64,000 nucleotides of DNA from Flammeovirgaceae bacterium (lineage in GTDB: Bacteria; Bacteroidota; Bacteroidia; Cytophagales; Cyclobacteriaceae): NCBI GenBank assembly GCA_016712035.1, contig JADJRT010000019.1, forward strand, positions 28,797 through 92,796, read 5' to 3'. Shown in pieces: positions 31,892 through 43,000 of the stretch. A model generated the notes under the pieces. That model was not told the origin of the DNA and made no database searches. It was given only the letters and a program-made list of their open reading frames with translations. How positions within the stretch are numbered: position 1 is the stretch's first letter; every line of letters begins with the position of its first letter. The position numbers and the translations under genes are program-made.

Positions 31892-33388
31892 TCAGAATTT
31901 GAGCTTTATCAACTCATCAGCAAGCTTTCTGTCGTTGCTCAACCGAGGCACTTTATTTTGCCCGCCCAACTTGCCCTCCGATTTCATGAAATCAATAAAG
32001 ATATTTTTTTGTAGGGATGTGATGATAAGTGTGCGTAAGATGTTTCCTTTTATTAGATCATCATAATAAACATTTACTGCGCGCAGCTGATTATCGAGTT
32101 CTAATGAAAAAGCGACTGCATCTTTTGGTGGATTTGCAAACTCTATTAGCCACTCGTGGTGCGGCATTCCTTCGGCAGGAGCTACGTTAGGTGCTACCGT
32201 AAATTCAACTAACTCAACCTCAGGAAACTTTTGCATAGTAAACTTCATCGCTTTTTCAACCTCCTCGCCTATTACATGCTCTCCAAAAGCTGAAATAAAA
32301 TGTTTGATACGACCACTCACGATAACACGATAAGGATTTTTGGAAACAAATTTTATTGTATCGCCAATGGAATAACCCCATAAACCCGCATTACTGTTAA
32401 TAATTACCGCGTAGTTTTTCCCCAACGCTACTTCTTCAATTGAAAGCCGGGTGGGCTTTTCATTAAAATATTCTTCTGCAGGTACAAACTCGAAGAAGAT
32501 TCCCGAGTTCAAAAGTAGCAACAATCCTTCGGCATGTTGCGAATCCTGGTAGGCAATAAAACCCTCTGAGGCCGGATAGGTTTCTATAGAGTCAACAGGC
32601 TTACCAATCGTTTCAAAAAGTTTTGCCCGATAAGGTTCAAAGTTTACGCCACCATACACAAACATATTAAAGTTGGGGAATACGTCTTTCACTTTTTTAC
32701 CGGTGCGCGCAACAATCCTGTCAAAATACATTTGAGCCCAAGGGGGTATGCCCGAAATCAAGGTCATGTTTTCATACAGCGTTTCGTCTATAATTTTATC
32801 AAGCTTAGCTTCCCAATCGTCCATACAATTGGTTGCATAACTTGGCTTTTGATTGGTGCGCAAATAGCCGGGTACATGGTGATTAACAATACCAGACAGC
32901 CGACCGGTTTTAATTCCGGCTTTCTCATCTAACTCAGGACTTCCCGAAAGAAAGATTAGTCCGCCATCTAAAAAATTTGCCTTCCCGGTTTCATGAACAT
33001 AACTCAGCAACGCATTACGGGCGCTGTTAATATGATTTGGAACAGACTCTTTTGTAATAGGAATATACTTGGTGCCTGACGTGGTGCCCGATGTTTTTGC
33101 AAAATAGGCTGGCTTCCCTTTCCATAATACATCCGATTCTCCGTGAAGAACTCTTTCTACATATGGCTTAAGTTCCTCGTAATCGCGAATGGGCACTTGC
33201 TTAATAAAGTCTGCATGATTTTTTATTGATTCAAATCCATGATCTTTTCCAAAAACTGTATGCTGTGCAGAACGAATTAAATCCGTGAAAACCTTAGTCG
33301 GTGACAATATCGGTTTTGATGACCATTCTTTGGTTTGACCGGCTATGTAAGCTGCAAAAGGTCTGGCTAATACTGCGCGAATCCCCAT
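31892..33388 (-). CDS. GH3 family acyl-adenylate/amino-acid ligase-like protein
   Basis: About 498 aa, intact. The GH3 fold (first known from plant auxin-responsive amidosynthetases) activates carboxylates with ATP. Visible motifs are YFAKTSGTTSGTKYIP (phosphate loop), ETYPASEGFIAYQ, NSNAGLWGYSIGDTIKF and FISAFGEHVIGEEVEKAM. The start MGIRAVLARPFA at 33,388 looks usual for bacterial members; the open frame extends to 33,436. GH3 proteins are widespread in Bacteroidota, but their substrates are unknown. The gene has its own terminator and stands alone between the Gfo/Idh and HtrA genes. Confidence 0.85.
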   Translation of the reverse strand: MGIRAVLARPFAAYIAGQTKEWSSKPILSPTKVFTDLIRSAQHTVFGKDHGFESIKNHADFIKQVPIRDYEELKPYVERVLHGESDVLWKGKPAYFAKTSGTTSGTKYIPITKESVPNHINSARNALLSYVHETGKANFLDGGLIFLSGSPELDEKAGIKTGRLSGIVNHHVPGYLRTNQKPSYATNCMDDWEAKLDKIIDETLYENMTLISGIPPWAQMYFDRIVARTGKKVKDVFPNFNMFVYGGVNFEPYRAKLFETIGKPVDSIETYPASEGFIAYQDSQHAEGLLLLLNSGIFFEFVPAEEYFNEKPTRLSIEEVALGKNYAVIINSNAGLWGYSIGDTIKFVSKNPYRVIVSGRIKHFISAFGEHVIGEEVEKAMKFTMQKFPEVELVEFTVAPNVAPAEGMPHHEWLIEFANPPKDAVAFSLELDNQLRAVNVYYDDLIKGNILRTLIITSLQKNIFIDFMKSEGKLGGQNKVPRLSNDRKLADELIKLKF

Positions 33389-33555
33389 AGCCGCAAAAGT
33401 AAGCCTAACCCATTCAGGCTGCAAGTCAATCAACAAATGGCTGACAAACCTTCCGATTTATATTTTCTGGGATAATTTTTGCGTGCAATAAACCTCTTCC
33501 ACTTATTTGGGAAACATAATGAGCTATTGATCGTTCGAATGATAAACAAGTATTT

Positions 33556-34990
33556 ATGAATACGCTGAAAATTATTGTGGTAGGCTTCCTTTCTGGATTG
33601 GCTGGGGCCTACAGCTTTTACTCATATCAACAGGAAAAAGCCGTTCGTCAACCAAAGGAAAATCAATTTCAGGTTACAAACTATGAGCCCACTGAAGTTT
33701 ACCGACCCAACCTTGTTAAAGCCAATGAATCGGTAACCTTGGCAGAAACTGTCGATTTCAGTGAGGCCGCGGTAAAAGTGACACCCAGTGTTGTTTATAT
33801 AAATAGCATCTCACAAAGCAGTCAGTCCTATTCGCCTTGGGATATTTTATTTGGCGGGGGTGGCCCGCAAACGCAGGTAAGCGGAGGTTCTGGTGTAATC
33901 TTTTCTTCGGATGGGTATATCGTTACTAACAATCACGTAATCGAATCAGCCGAAAAAATCCAAGTGTTGTATAACAAAAAGTCATATGAGGCGGAGTTGG
34001 TGGGCACTGATCCATCCACGGATTTGGCCGTATTAAAAATTAAAGAGAATAACCTTCCGGCTATCACGCTTGGCAATTCCCGTAACTTACAAGTAGGCGA
34101 ATGGGTAGTAGCCGTTGGTAATCCATTCACGCTTTCATCAACAGTTACCGTGGGTATAGTGAGCGCCAAAGGAAGAAAGATAAACATTGTGGATGATCGT
34201 TTTCCTATCGAGTCATTTATCCAGACCGATGCAGCCATTAACGCGGGTAATAGTGGTGGTGCGCTGGTCAATAAAAAAAGGTGAGTTAGTGGGAATCAAT
34301 ACAGCCATTCTTTCGCGCACAGGTTCGTACACCGGTTATGCTTTTGCGGTACCCGTTGATATTGTTGCTAAAGCTGTGGAAGATCTTATAAAATATGGCA
34401 CACCGCAAAAAGCAATTTTTGGTGGCACTGTGATTGAGTACGATTATCTCAATGCAAAAAAATATGGCCTCGATGAAAATGTAAAAGAGTTTAAAGGTGT
34501 GTTGGTTGGCAAAGTAGATCGGACGGGTGCGGCCGCTACAGCCGGATTGCAGGAAGGTGACATCATCACCAAAATAAACGGAATTGAGATTAACAGTGAA
34601 AGTGCCTTTGAGGAAGAGTTGAGCTACCGCTACCCAGGAGATAAAATTGCGATCAACTATTTACGAAATAATAAACAAGGAAGCGCATCGCTTACACTCC
34701 TGAACAAAAAAGGAGACACCAGTTTAGTACGTAGAAAAATTTACAGTGACGAACGCTTGGGCGCCAACCTCGAAGCTGTTGATTACGGTGTTAAGGTTAA
34801 TAAAATTCAGGACGGCCTGTTTAAACGAATTGGTTTGCCTGAGAATTATACCATCATTCAGATTAACCGTAAGCAAGTGAAAGAGCCACAAGATGTGATT
34901 GATTTTTTCAACACCTACAAAGGCAGGGTTTATCTGTATGGAATCAATGGAGCGAAGCAACAAATACCACTTTCGTTTTATCTCCAGTAA
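33556..34990 (+). CDS. HtrA/DegQ-like periplasmic serine protease with two PDZ domains (one frameshift)
   Basis: About 477 aa. This trypsin-like protease degrades misfolded envelope proteins. A membrane anchor or signal lies at residues 4-20. The triad is His127 in VTNNHVIE, Asp156 in STDLAVLKI and Ser233 in NAGNSGGALV. A PDZ domain follows (GLQEGDIITKINGIEI), then a second, weaker one (IGLPENYTIIQINRKQV). The frame breaks just after Ser233 in an A run at 34,272-34,280; removing one base joins LVNKK to GELVGINTAILS. The gene is convergent with dnaA, 32 nt apart. Confidence 0.9.
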
Positions 34991-35022
34991 GATTTAGATT
35001 TTAGGCTATAGATTTGACCAAG

Positions 35023-36450
35023 TTAGTTGGTCATGCGAGACTTGAACTTTTTAGTCAAATCGTCTACGCTGTTTTTGAAATTGGCATCGGTCTTCATCAT
35101 GTCTTCTACCGATTCAAGTGCATGAATTACGGTGCTATGATCACGGCCACCAAAGTTTTCACCAATGAGCGCTAACGTAAGTTGCGTATAACGCTTGCAA
35201 AAATACATGGCCACCTGGCGGGGAATCACGATCTCACGTTTCTTTACCTTGCTCTTCATTTGTTCCAGACTAACTTTAAAATAGTCGGCCACGGTCTTTT
35301 GAATATAATCGACACTTACATCGGACTGTATTTCCTTAACGATGTTTTTTAATACTTCTTTCGCTAATTCAAGATCAATATCTTTTTTCAATAAGGTAGC
35401 GTGAAACAGCAACGAGTTTAGCACACCTTCCATGTCGCGTAGATTGGTGTCTACACTATACGCCAGGTATTCGGCCACTTCGGTAGGAATTTCAATTCCA
35501 TCCGATTGCATTTTGTTATGAATAATAGCCAGTTTGGTTTCAAAATCAGGCTCTTGCAAATCAGCTGTTAATCCCCATTTAAACCGCGATAACAATCGCT
35601 CTTGAAAACCTTTCAAATCACGGGGCGGGCAATCGCTGGTCATTATAATTTGTTTACCCGTTTGATGGAGTTGATTAAAAATATGAAAAAACATTTCCTG
35701 CGTTTTCTCACGGCCAGCCAAAAACTGAACATCATCAAGAATTAATAGGTCTACCTGAAGATAATAATTTTGAAACTCCTGAATCTTATGATTTTGTAAA
35801 GCATTCAAAAACTGACTGGTGAAGTCATTCTGATCTATATACAAAACGATTTTTTCGGGTAGGTTCTTTTTTATTTCATTACCAATACTTTGAACCAAAT
35901 GTGTTTTACCAACACCCACTCCGCCATAAAGCATCAGTGGATTAAACGAAGTAGTACCCGGTTTTTTTGCCACTGCCACACCAGCCGACCTGGCTAACCG
36001 ATTACAATCGCCTTCTACAAAATTATCGAATGTATAATTTGGATTGAGTCTTGAATTAACTGTTTGGGGATTGAGCGCCTTAAAAGTGAATGGAGAATAA
36101 TCTTCATGAACCCCATTCATGGATTGAATGTGGTTGCGCTTCATTCCATTTCCGTTTGGATAATTCACCATTAAAGGTGGATTCTTTTGATTACCACTAT
36201 CCACCACTACAGAATATTCCAACCGCGCATTCGGGCCCAGGACTTCATGTATTGCTCTTTTTAAAACAGGTACGTAATGCTCTTCAAGCCATTCATAAAA
36301 AAATTGTGATGGCACCTGAATGGTTAACACATCATCATCATGCTTTAATGGATTTATCGGTTTAAACCATGTATTATAATTTTGCTCGTCTACTTCTTTA
36401 CGAATTAATTCGAGACAATCACTCCATACAGTTGCACAATCAACTACCAT
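35023..36450 (-). CDS. dnaA: DnaA, chromosomal replication initiator
   Basis: 475 aa, intact. An AAA+ protein that binds DnaA boxes and opens the origin. Domain I (residues 1-80) starts VWSDCLELIRKEVDEQNYNTWFKP. After a linker, domain III has Walker A GGVGVGKTH at about residue 176, Walker B LLILDDVQFLAGREKTQE and the SRFKWGLTADLQ box. Domain IV ends with the DNA-binding signature GRDHSTVIHALESVEDM. The 200-bp AT-rich gap upstream of the gene contains no TTATCCACA-type box, so the origin is not obviously beside the gene. Confidence 0.95.
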   Translation of the reverse strand: MVVDCATVWSDCLELIRKEVDEQNYNTWFKPINPLKHDDDVLTIQVPSQFFYEWLEEHYVPVLKRAIHEVLGPNARLEYSVVVDSGNQKNPPLMVNYPNGNGMKRNHIQSMNGVHEDYSPFTFKALNPQTVNSRLNPNYTFDNFVEGDCNRLARSAGVAVAKKPGTTSFNPLMLYGGVGVGKTHLVQSIGNEIKKNLPEKIVLYIDQNDFTSQFLNALQNHKIQEFQNYYLQVDLLILDDVQFLAGREKTQEMFFHIFNQLHQTGKQIIMTSDCPPRDLKGFQERLLSRFKWGLTADLQEPDFETKLAIIHNKMQSDGIEIPTEVAEYLAYSVDTNLRDMEGVLNSLLFHATLLKKDIDLELAKEVLKNIVKEIQSDVSVDYIQKTVADYFKVSLEQMKSKVKKREIVIPRQVAMYFCKRYTQLTLALIGENFGGRDHSTVIHALESVEDMMKTDANFKNSVDDLTKKFKSRMTN

Positions 36451-36654
36451 TTAATTTAGCTAGCGGTTTCTTAAGAATTTCCCTATTTTTTTTGTGGCGG
36501 GAGACAAAGGTGTAAAAAAAACCAAGACAAAAAAACAAAAAACACCCTTGCTTTATAAGATTTTTTTTGCCTTATAATTTCTCACCAAAATCATAAATTA
36601 ATTGCTTTACTCAGAACTATAATTCAACTTGAAAGTCGTTTTTCAACCCAATTC

Positions 36655-37739
36655 ATGCCTCAAAATATTTCATCCAATTTTCCCAATATAAAATTTTCTA
36701 AGCCAAACATGGAGGCTTGGCTAGAGGTAGCTAAAAATGAACTTAACGGGGCCGATCCGATTAAAGAACTTACGATTACGAAGGGTACATTAAAAATTAA
36801 ACCCTACTATCAGTCAATTCCAGAGGTAAATCAGCATGATTTTTCTTTACTGCCCTCTGTAAATCCATATTATGGCCCCCGATGTTGGCTTAATATACCA
36901 CGTATTCTTATTTTAAATGAAAAGCAAACCAAGAAGCTTGCAAAGTCTTGCAAACGGGGCCGATGGAATTTTATTTGAACCCAGCAAATCCAATATCCAA
37001 TTTGATACTTTGCTAGATCAGATTAAAACTGAATTTTGCACACTCTCCTGGATAGTTAGCAATGAATATGCAGATTCCATTTCTGCTTTCGATTTATGGA
37101 TCAGAAAAAACGAAATCAGAAAAAGTCTTTCAGGCACTGTTTTTGGAAAGAAAGCCCAAAGGCAGAATTTGATCACCTATTGGCCTGTCAGGTATCTCCT
37201 TTCGGGATTTTAGTGAAAACTAAATCTAGCGCTGAAGACGAAATTGCCGACACGCTTTTGAATACTATTGCTACAATTGAATCTCTAATTAAACAAAAAA
37301 TATCGATTGATGTTGCCATTCGCGGAATTGCATTTTCAATTTCTATCGGAACAGATTTCTTTATGGAAATTGCTAAAATAAAATCTCTTCGCAATTTATG
37401 GTATCAAATACAGATGGCTTATGGTATAGCTGTGGTACATCCTGTACACATTCATGCCACCTCAAAAGCATGGCTTGATGAACGCTATCAACCACACGGA
37501 AACATGATTAAATCAACAACCAGCGCCATCGCAGCGATACTTGGAGGTTGTGATAGTTTAACCATTGAGCCCGAAGCAGAACAAGAAATGATGAATCGAA
37601 TTGCGCGAAATGTATCGTCTATCTTGCGTGATGAATCTTATCTTTCTAAAGTAGCAGACCCTAGCAGGATTTACTATCTTGATAGCCTTACGGCTGATTT
37701 ATCTGAAAAGCATGGCAAAAATTTCAATCTAAAGTATGA
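36655..37739 (+). CDS. mutA: Methylmalonyl-CoA mutase small (beta) subunit (at least three frameshifts)
   Basis: About 361 aa when joined. The small subunit has a degenerate catalytic domain and no B12 site, and it pairs with MutB to interconvert methylmalonyl-CoA and succinyl-CoA. The N-terminus NMEAWLEVAKNELNGADP and later GADGILFEPSKS, ISIGTDFFMEIAKIKSLRNL and STTSAIAAILGGCDSLTIEP match the family. Breaks lie near 36,935, 37,110-37,190 and 37,703. The last one matters for the end: the corrected frame reads SEKAWQKFQSKV and stops at 37,739, where TGA overlaps the mutB start (ATGA). The upstream gap contains only AT-rich DNA. Confidence 0.87.
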
Positions 37740-39854
37740 AGCCTGATTTTTCAAAATAAAATTTAATCAATTCGTACCCGAGTTTGCTTCTGGAGTTCAT
37801 CCTCCTGGCATTCGCCTGAAAAATAGAAATTAAACCCAAACTCACAGCCGAAGATTTAGAAAATAATCACATTAAAGATTTTCTGCTGGCATCGCACCTT
37901 TTCTGCGCGGACCTTACGCTACCATGTACGCTGTGAGGCCATGGACCATCCGGCAGTACGCAGGTTTTTCTACAGTAAAAGAGTCGAACGAATTTTACAG
38001 GCGCAATCTCGCTGCCGGACAAAAAGGTTTATCCGTGGCGTTCGATCTGGCTACGCACCGGGGTTATGATTCTGATCACCCACGGGTAGCGGGCGATGTT
38101 GGTAAAGCTGGTGTTGCCATTGATTCTGTTGTCGATATGAAAATCCTTTTCGACCAGATTCCATTGGATAAAATGTCTGTGTCCATGACCATGAATGGGG
38201 CGGTCATTCCGATCATGGCCTTTTACATTGTTGCTGCTGAAGAACAAGGTGTCAAACTTGATCAACTTAATGGAACCATCCAAAATGATATTTTGAAAGA
38301 ATTTATGGTGCGCAATACGTATATCTACCCACCTGCTTCTTCCATGCGCATTGTGGCTGATATATTTTCGTATTGTTCGCAACACATGCCCCGGTACAAT
38401 AGCATAAGCATTAGTGGCTATCACATGCATGAAGCAGGTGCGCCTGCACATATTGAACTAGCTTACACGCTGGCGGATGGCTTGGAATATATTAGGGCCG
38501 GCCTTAAAGCAGGTATTGCGATTGACGACTTCGCTCCCCAGTTGTCTTTCTTTTGGGGAATTGGAATGAATTTTTTTATGGAGATAGCCAAGATGCGCGC
38601 AGGTCGAGTGCTATGGGCTAAACTCGTTCAATCCTTTAATCCGCAGAACCCTAAATCAATGGTGTTGCGTACGCATTGCCAAACTTCAGGCTGGAGTTTA
38701 ACTGCACAAGATCCTTATAACAATGTAACCCGAACTACAATCGAAGCGCTTGCTGCAGTGTTGGGTGGAACACAATCGCTTCATACCAACTCTCTCGATG
38801 AAGCCATTGCACTGCCCACAGATTTTTCGGCCCGCATAGCTCGTAACACACAATTATTCATTCAAAAGGAAACGGGCATAACGAATGTGGTTGATCCTTT
38901 AGGCGGCTCATACTACCTGGAATATTTGACTAATGAGTTAGTAAACAAAGCCTGGGCGCTTATTGAAGAAGTGGAAGAATTAGGCGGTATGACCCGCGCT
39001 ATTGAAAGTGGCATCCCTAAAATGAGAATTGAAGAAGCTGCTGCTATCAAACAAGCTCGCATCGATTCGGGCAGCGATGTAATTGTTGGAGTAAACCGAT
39101 ATCAAACAACAGATAAAAATGATTTTGAAATTCTGGAAGTGGATAATACAGCTGTTCGTCTGGAGCAAATCGAGAAACTAAAAAAACTAAAAGCAGAACG
39201 AAATCAAAAAAAGGTGGAGGAGGCTTTGAAGGCTATTGAAAAAGCTGCTGAGTCTGGCGTTGGAAACCTATTAGAATTGGCTATCGATGCCGCCCGGCAC
39301 AGAGCTACATTGGGTGAAATACCCATGGCAATGGAAAAATCTTTGGACGCTATAAGGCTAACATACAATCCATTTCTGGCGTATATTCGGGTGCCATGAA
39401 AAATAAAAAAGAGCTGGAGGAAGTTCGGGCATTATCTGATCAATTTGCACAACTTGATGGTCGTAGACCTCGGATATTAATTGCAAAAATGGGACAGGAT
39501 GGACATGATCGTGGTGCTAAAGTGATAGCAACTGGGTTTGCGGATTTAGGATTCGATGTTGATATAGGATCGCTTTTTCAAACCCCGGAAGAAGTTGCCA
39601 AGCAAGCTGCCGAAAATGATGTCCATGTAATAGGAGCATCAAGTTTGGCCGCTGGCCACAAAACATTAGTTCCCCAACTTATAGATGCATTAAAAAAAAT
39701 TGGCCGGCCTGATATAAAAGTTGTGGCAGGTGGAGTTATTCCACAAAAAGATTACGATTTTTTACGGAAAGCTGGAGTAGCTGGAATTTTCGGGCCGGGT
39801 ACGCCCGTTTCGGAATCAGCCAAACACATATTACACGCCTTATTGTCTAAATAA
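37736..39854 (+). CDS. mutB: Methylmalonyl-CoA mutase large (alpha) subunit (about three frameshifts)
   Basis: About 706 aa. This is the adenosylcobalamin-dependent catalytic subunit. The start at 37,736 (MKPDFSKIKFNQF) overlaps the mutA stop; two indels between 37,740 and 37,925 hide the first 60 codons, which read SGVHPPG, IKPKLTAEDLE and AGIAPFLRGPYATMYAVRP. The barrel follows (RNLAAGQKGLSVAFDLATH, MTMNGAVIPIMAFYI). A third break near 39,340 cuts off the B12 domain; the joined reading is FGRYKANIQSISGVYSGAMK. The cobalamin motif is GQDGHDRG. The gene from 39,396 is thus not a separate B12-binding protein. Confidence 0.92.
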
Positions 39855-40010
39855 GCATAGATCAATTTCAGTTTTGATTTCGTTGGCAACAGCCATCAGA
39901 AATGATTACTTTTAATCCCTGCATAGTCTTTTAAAGAGCGAGTGAGTAATTGCACTCCCATGCAGGCTAGTCTTAATCAGAGATTTTTAAAATTTTGAAA
40001 AAAAAGCGTT

Positions 40011-43000
40011 ATGAAACGATTTTCCTTTTTCACGCTAATACTTATTCTTCTTTTCATTACTACCCATAGTTGGGGTCAAAGCAAGTACGAAAAAATGCTA
40101 CGAGACGCGGAAACAAATTATGAAGCCGGAAATTATTCAAAGGCGATGAGTTCGTTGGCCAAGTTCAAAAAGAAAGCTTTTAAGAAATTGGGTCAGCAGA
40201 ATGTGTACACACCAACCTATTACATGTTACTGGCTAAATATAACCTGGCTTCCGGGTATATCACTGATTTTGAATCGAACCTTTCGTTAGCCATCACGAA
40301 CAGCAAATCAATCGACAAAGAAAATAGTCAGGCCTATGGGGTAAAACTTGTAGAGGCCGCAGAACTACACAATTTAAATGGATCATTCCGGATATCTCGG
40401 GAATTTTTATTGCAAGCTCAAAGTGTGCTCGATGCAGGCGGTTTTATGAAAGATGTTATTAAAGGTCAGTACAGTTTAGCCTTAGGGGAAGCCCTTACAG
40501 GCCAGGCTACTTCACAGAAGCTGTTCAGTTGTTAAACGAGCAGGAGAGATATTTTATAGGAAAGCTGTAAAGCAAGAAACATTTGTTGATGAAAAGGGAA
40601 ATTTGAAAAGTCGCAAACTTACGGATGACGAAATGACAGTGCGGTTTAATGATTACGCAAACATGCTAACCTTATTAGGCAATGCCTACGGAAATCAAGG
40701 CAGCTTAAAAAGTGCTGATTCTGTTTTTGTTTACGCAGCGAATTGGATAAAAAAGAATTTGGGAGAATCAAGTTTAGCCTTTGTTCGAAATCAATTTTAC
40801 AATGCTAACATTCTTATTGAAAACGGTAATGAAACCTTACCCAAAGAACTTGAATACAGCCGCACGTTAAACAATCTTAAGATCAGACACAGTGGCTCTC
40901 ACTACCTGGGTGTTTCCATCTACGAAGAATATCTGCGCGAACTTCAAAAAGAAAAAAGTCAGGCTCGATACTTAAACACAAAGTTAGAGTATGAGAAAAT
41001 GATTAATAAGAGTTATAAACCAAGCAGCATCTATAACGTGCGTTTAAAGGCCGTGGAGTTCGATGCCAAATTAGATAAGGATAGAACAAAGAACCTTGAA
41101 AATCAAGCGAATAATCTGATAACCAATACCGCATCACTACCGCATAATAATATTGTTACGGCTAACGTCACAGAATTTCTTTATGGTTTGGCTCTCTACA
41201 AAAAGAACTATACGAATGCCGAAAAATATCTTAAAGACATAATCGAGATCAAAGAAACCTTTGTTTGGCACTGAAGCGCCTGAAACTCACCTCGCCCGGT
41301 TACACCTTGCCAATTTTTATCTTGACAATACGAATAAGATAAGTGATGCCTCCAAGATTTATGAAAACAGTTACACGAAAGTGGTTTCAAAAGAAATCGG
41401 GGCCTGGCATAAGGATCACCTTGATATTTTAAATCACATGGCAGTGCTCTATGAACTAACCGATAAATATGCCGAAGCAAGTAGCACACTTGACAAGGCT
41501 GGCTATGTAGCTGCCTCTAAGTATAGTAAAACAGATTATCAATATGCGGCTGAGCTAACTAATATTTCGCGGCTTGAGATTAAACTGGGTCTTTACGAGA
41601 AAGCCGAAGAACATTTAAATGAAGCATTGAAAATTCTTGACGGATTTCGTAAAGAAGACGATAAAAAAGTTTATTTGGTTCGGGCTATTGAAGCCCAGGC
41701 TACCCTTTACGGAATTAAAGGTATGTTTGATGAGGCCGAGGATGCTCTTGACAAATCCGCAAAAATTATTAGTCGATCGCGTACAGCCCTTGTTGGATTA
41801 GACGATCTGGCCACCGCACGTGAACTATCTTCACTATTCATCCAATTAGGTAGATATTCTATTACGGAGGATATTCTTACTAAACTAATCGCGGAGTCTG
41901 AAAAACTTTATGGCACCAACTCATTGCGACTCATTGATCCCTTGGTTGATCAGGGCCGATTGTATTTAGCGAAAGGAGATTATACAGAAGCTGATAAAAT
42001 TGCCGAACGGGTTAATAAGATTGCTACGGATGTCTACGGAGAAACGTCCACTAAAACTGCGCCCACACAAAAACTTTTAGCAGACATTGATTACACTATT
42101 GGGGATTATGACAATGCCGAGAAAATGATTTTGAAAGCATTAGCAAGTCAGGAAAAACAATTTGGCCGCAATCATATTGAAGTAGCCAAATCACTTTCCG
42201 AACTAGCACTTATTAAATTCCACAAAGGCGATAAGCCTGCTGATGTCGAAAAAATTCTTGTTGAAGCTCGAGAAATTATGGGTACTAAATTAGGTAAAGA
42301 CAACCCCCAGTATGCTGAAATCCTAAAAAATGTAGCCACTGTTAGCATTTCACAGAAGAAATACCCAGAAGCCTTTAGTGTTCTCACTCAAGCCGAGGCC
42401 ATCTGGCGTGCAAAAACAGGAACCAAAACCAATATCAACGCAGCAGCCATTTTTACCCTCACCGGGGATGTTTATTATCAGATTAAGAATTACAAACAAG
42501 CCGAAGAGTTCTACACAAGTGCCAGAGATATTTATGAAAAATATTTTAGTCGCACCCACCCGGAGTATGTGAAGATTCTCTCCAAACAAGCTAAAGTTTA
42601 CTATCAGCAAAAAGACTTTAAACGCGCCAAACGAAATATTGAGGAGGCGCTTAACAATTATGAAATATTCATCAAAGAATATTTTCCTGCCTTGAGTGAA
42701 CGCGAAAAAGCAAAATACTGGAATACGATTAAGGGCGATTTTGAATTTTATAATACGCTTGCATTCAGTAACCTGGATGATTTCAAAGATCTGAGCGGAA
42801 AGGTATATGATTATCAGTTGCTAACTAAAGCATTGTTATTAAGTTCGTCCATAAAAATTCGCGAACGCATTTTAAATAGTACGGATGAAAGCTTAAAAAC
42901 TTCCTATAGTTTGTGGGTAGAGAAGAAGGAGTTTCTCACCAACGCCCTATCCATGAGCACCCAACAACTTGCCGACAATGGAATAGATCTTAATGCGCTC

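Noticed and set aside
33394..33401. TACTTTTG as GH3 promoter
   Set aside because: It would start transcription at the chosen ATG, leaving no leader; probably chance.
36451..36654. oriC beside dnaA
   Set aside because: AT-rich, but no DnaA box was found in the gap. Origins in Bacteroidota are often not next to dnaA.
38029..38451. 140-codon antisense frame in mutB
   Set aside because: Complement of strongly conserved mutase coding sequence; His-rich shadow without protein features.
39396..39854. Stand-alone B12-binding mutase subunit
   Set aside because: The frame before the ATG continues MutB; one indel near 39,340 explains the split.
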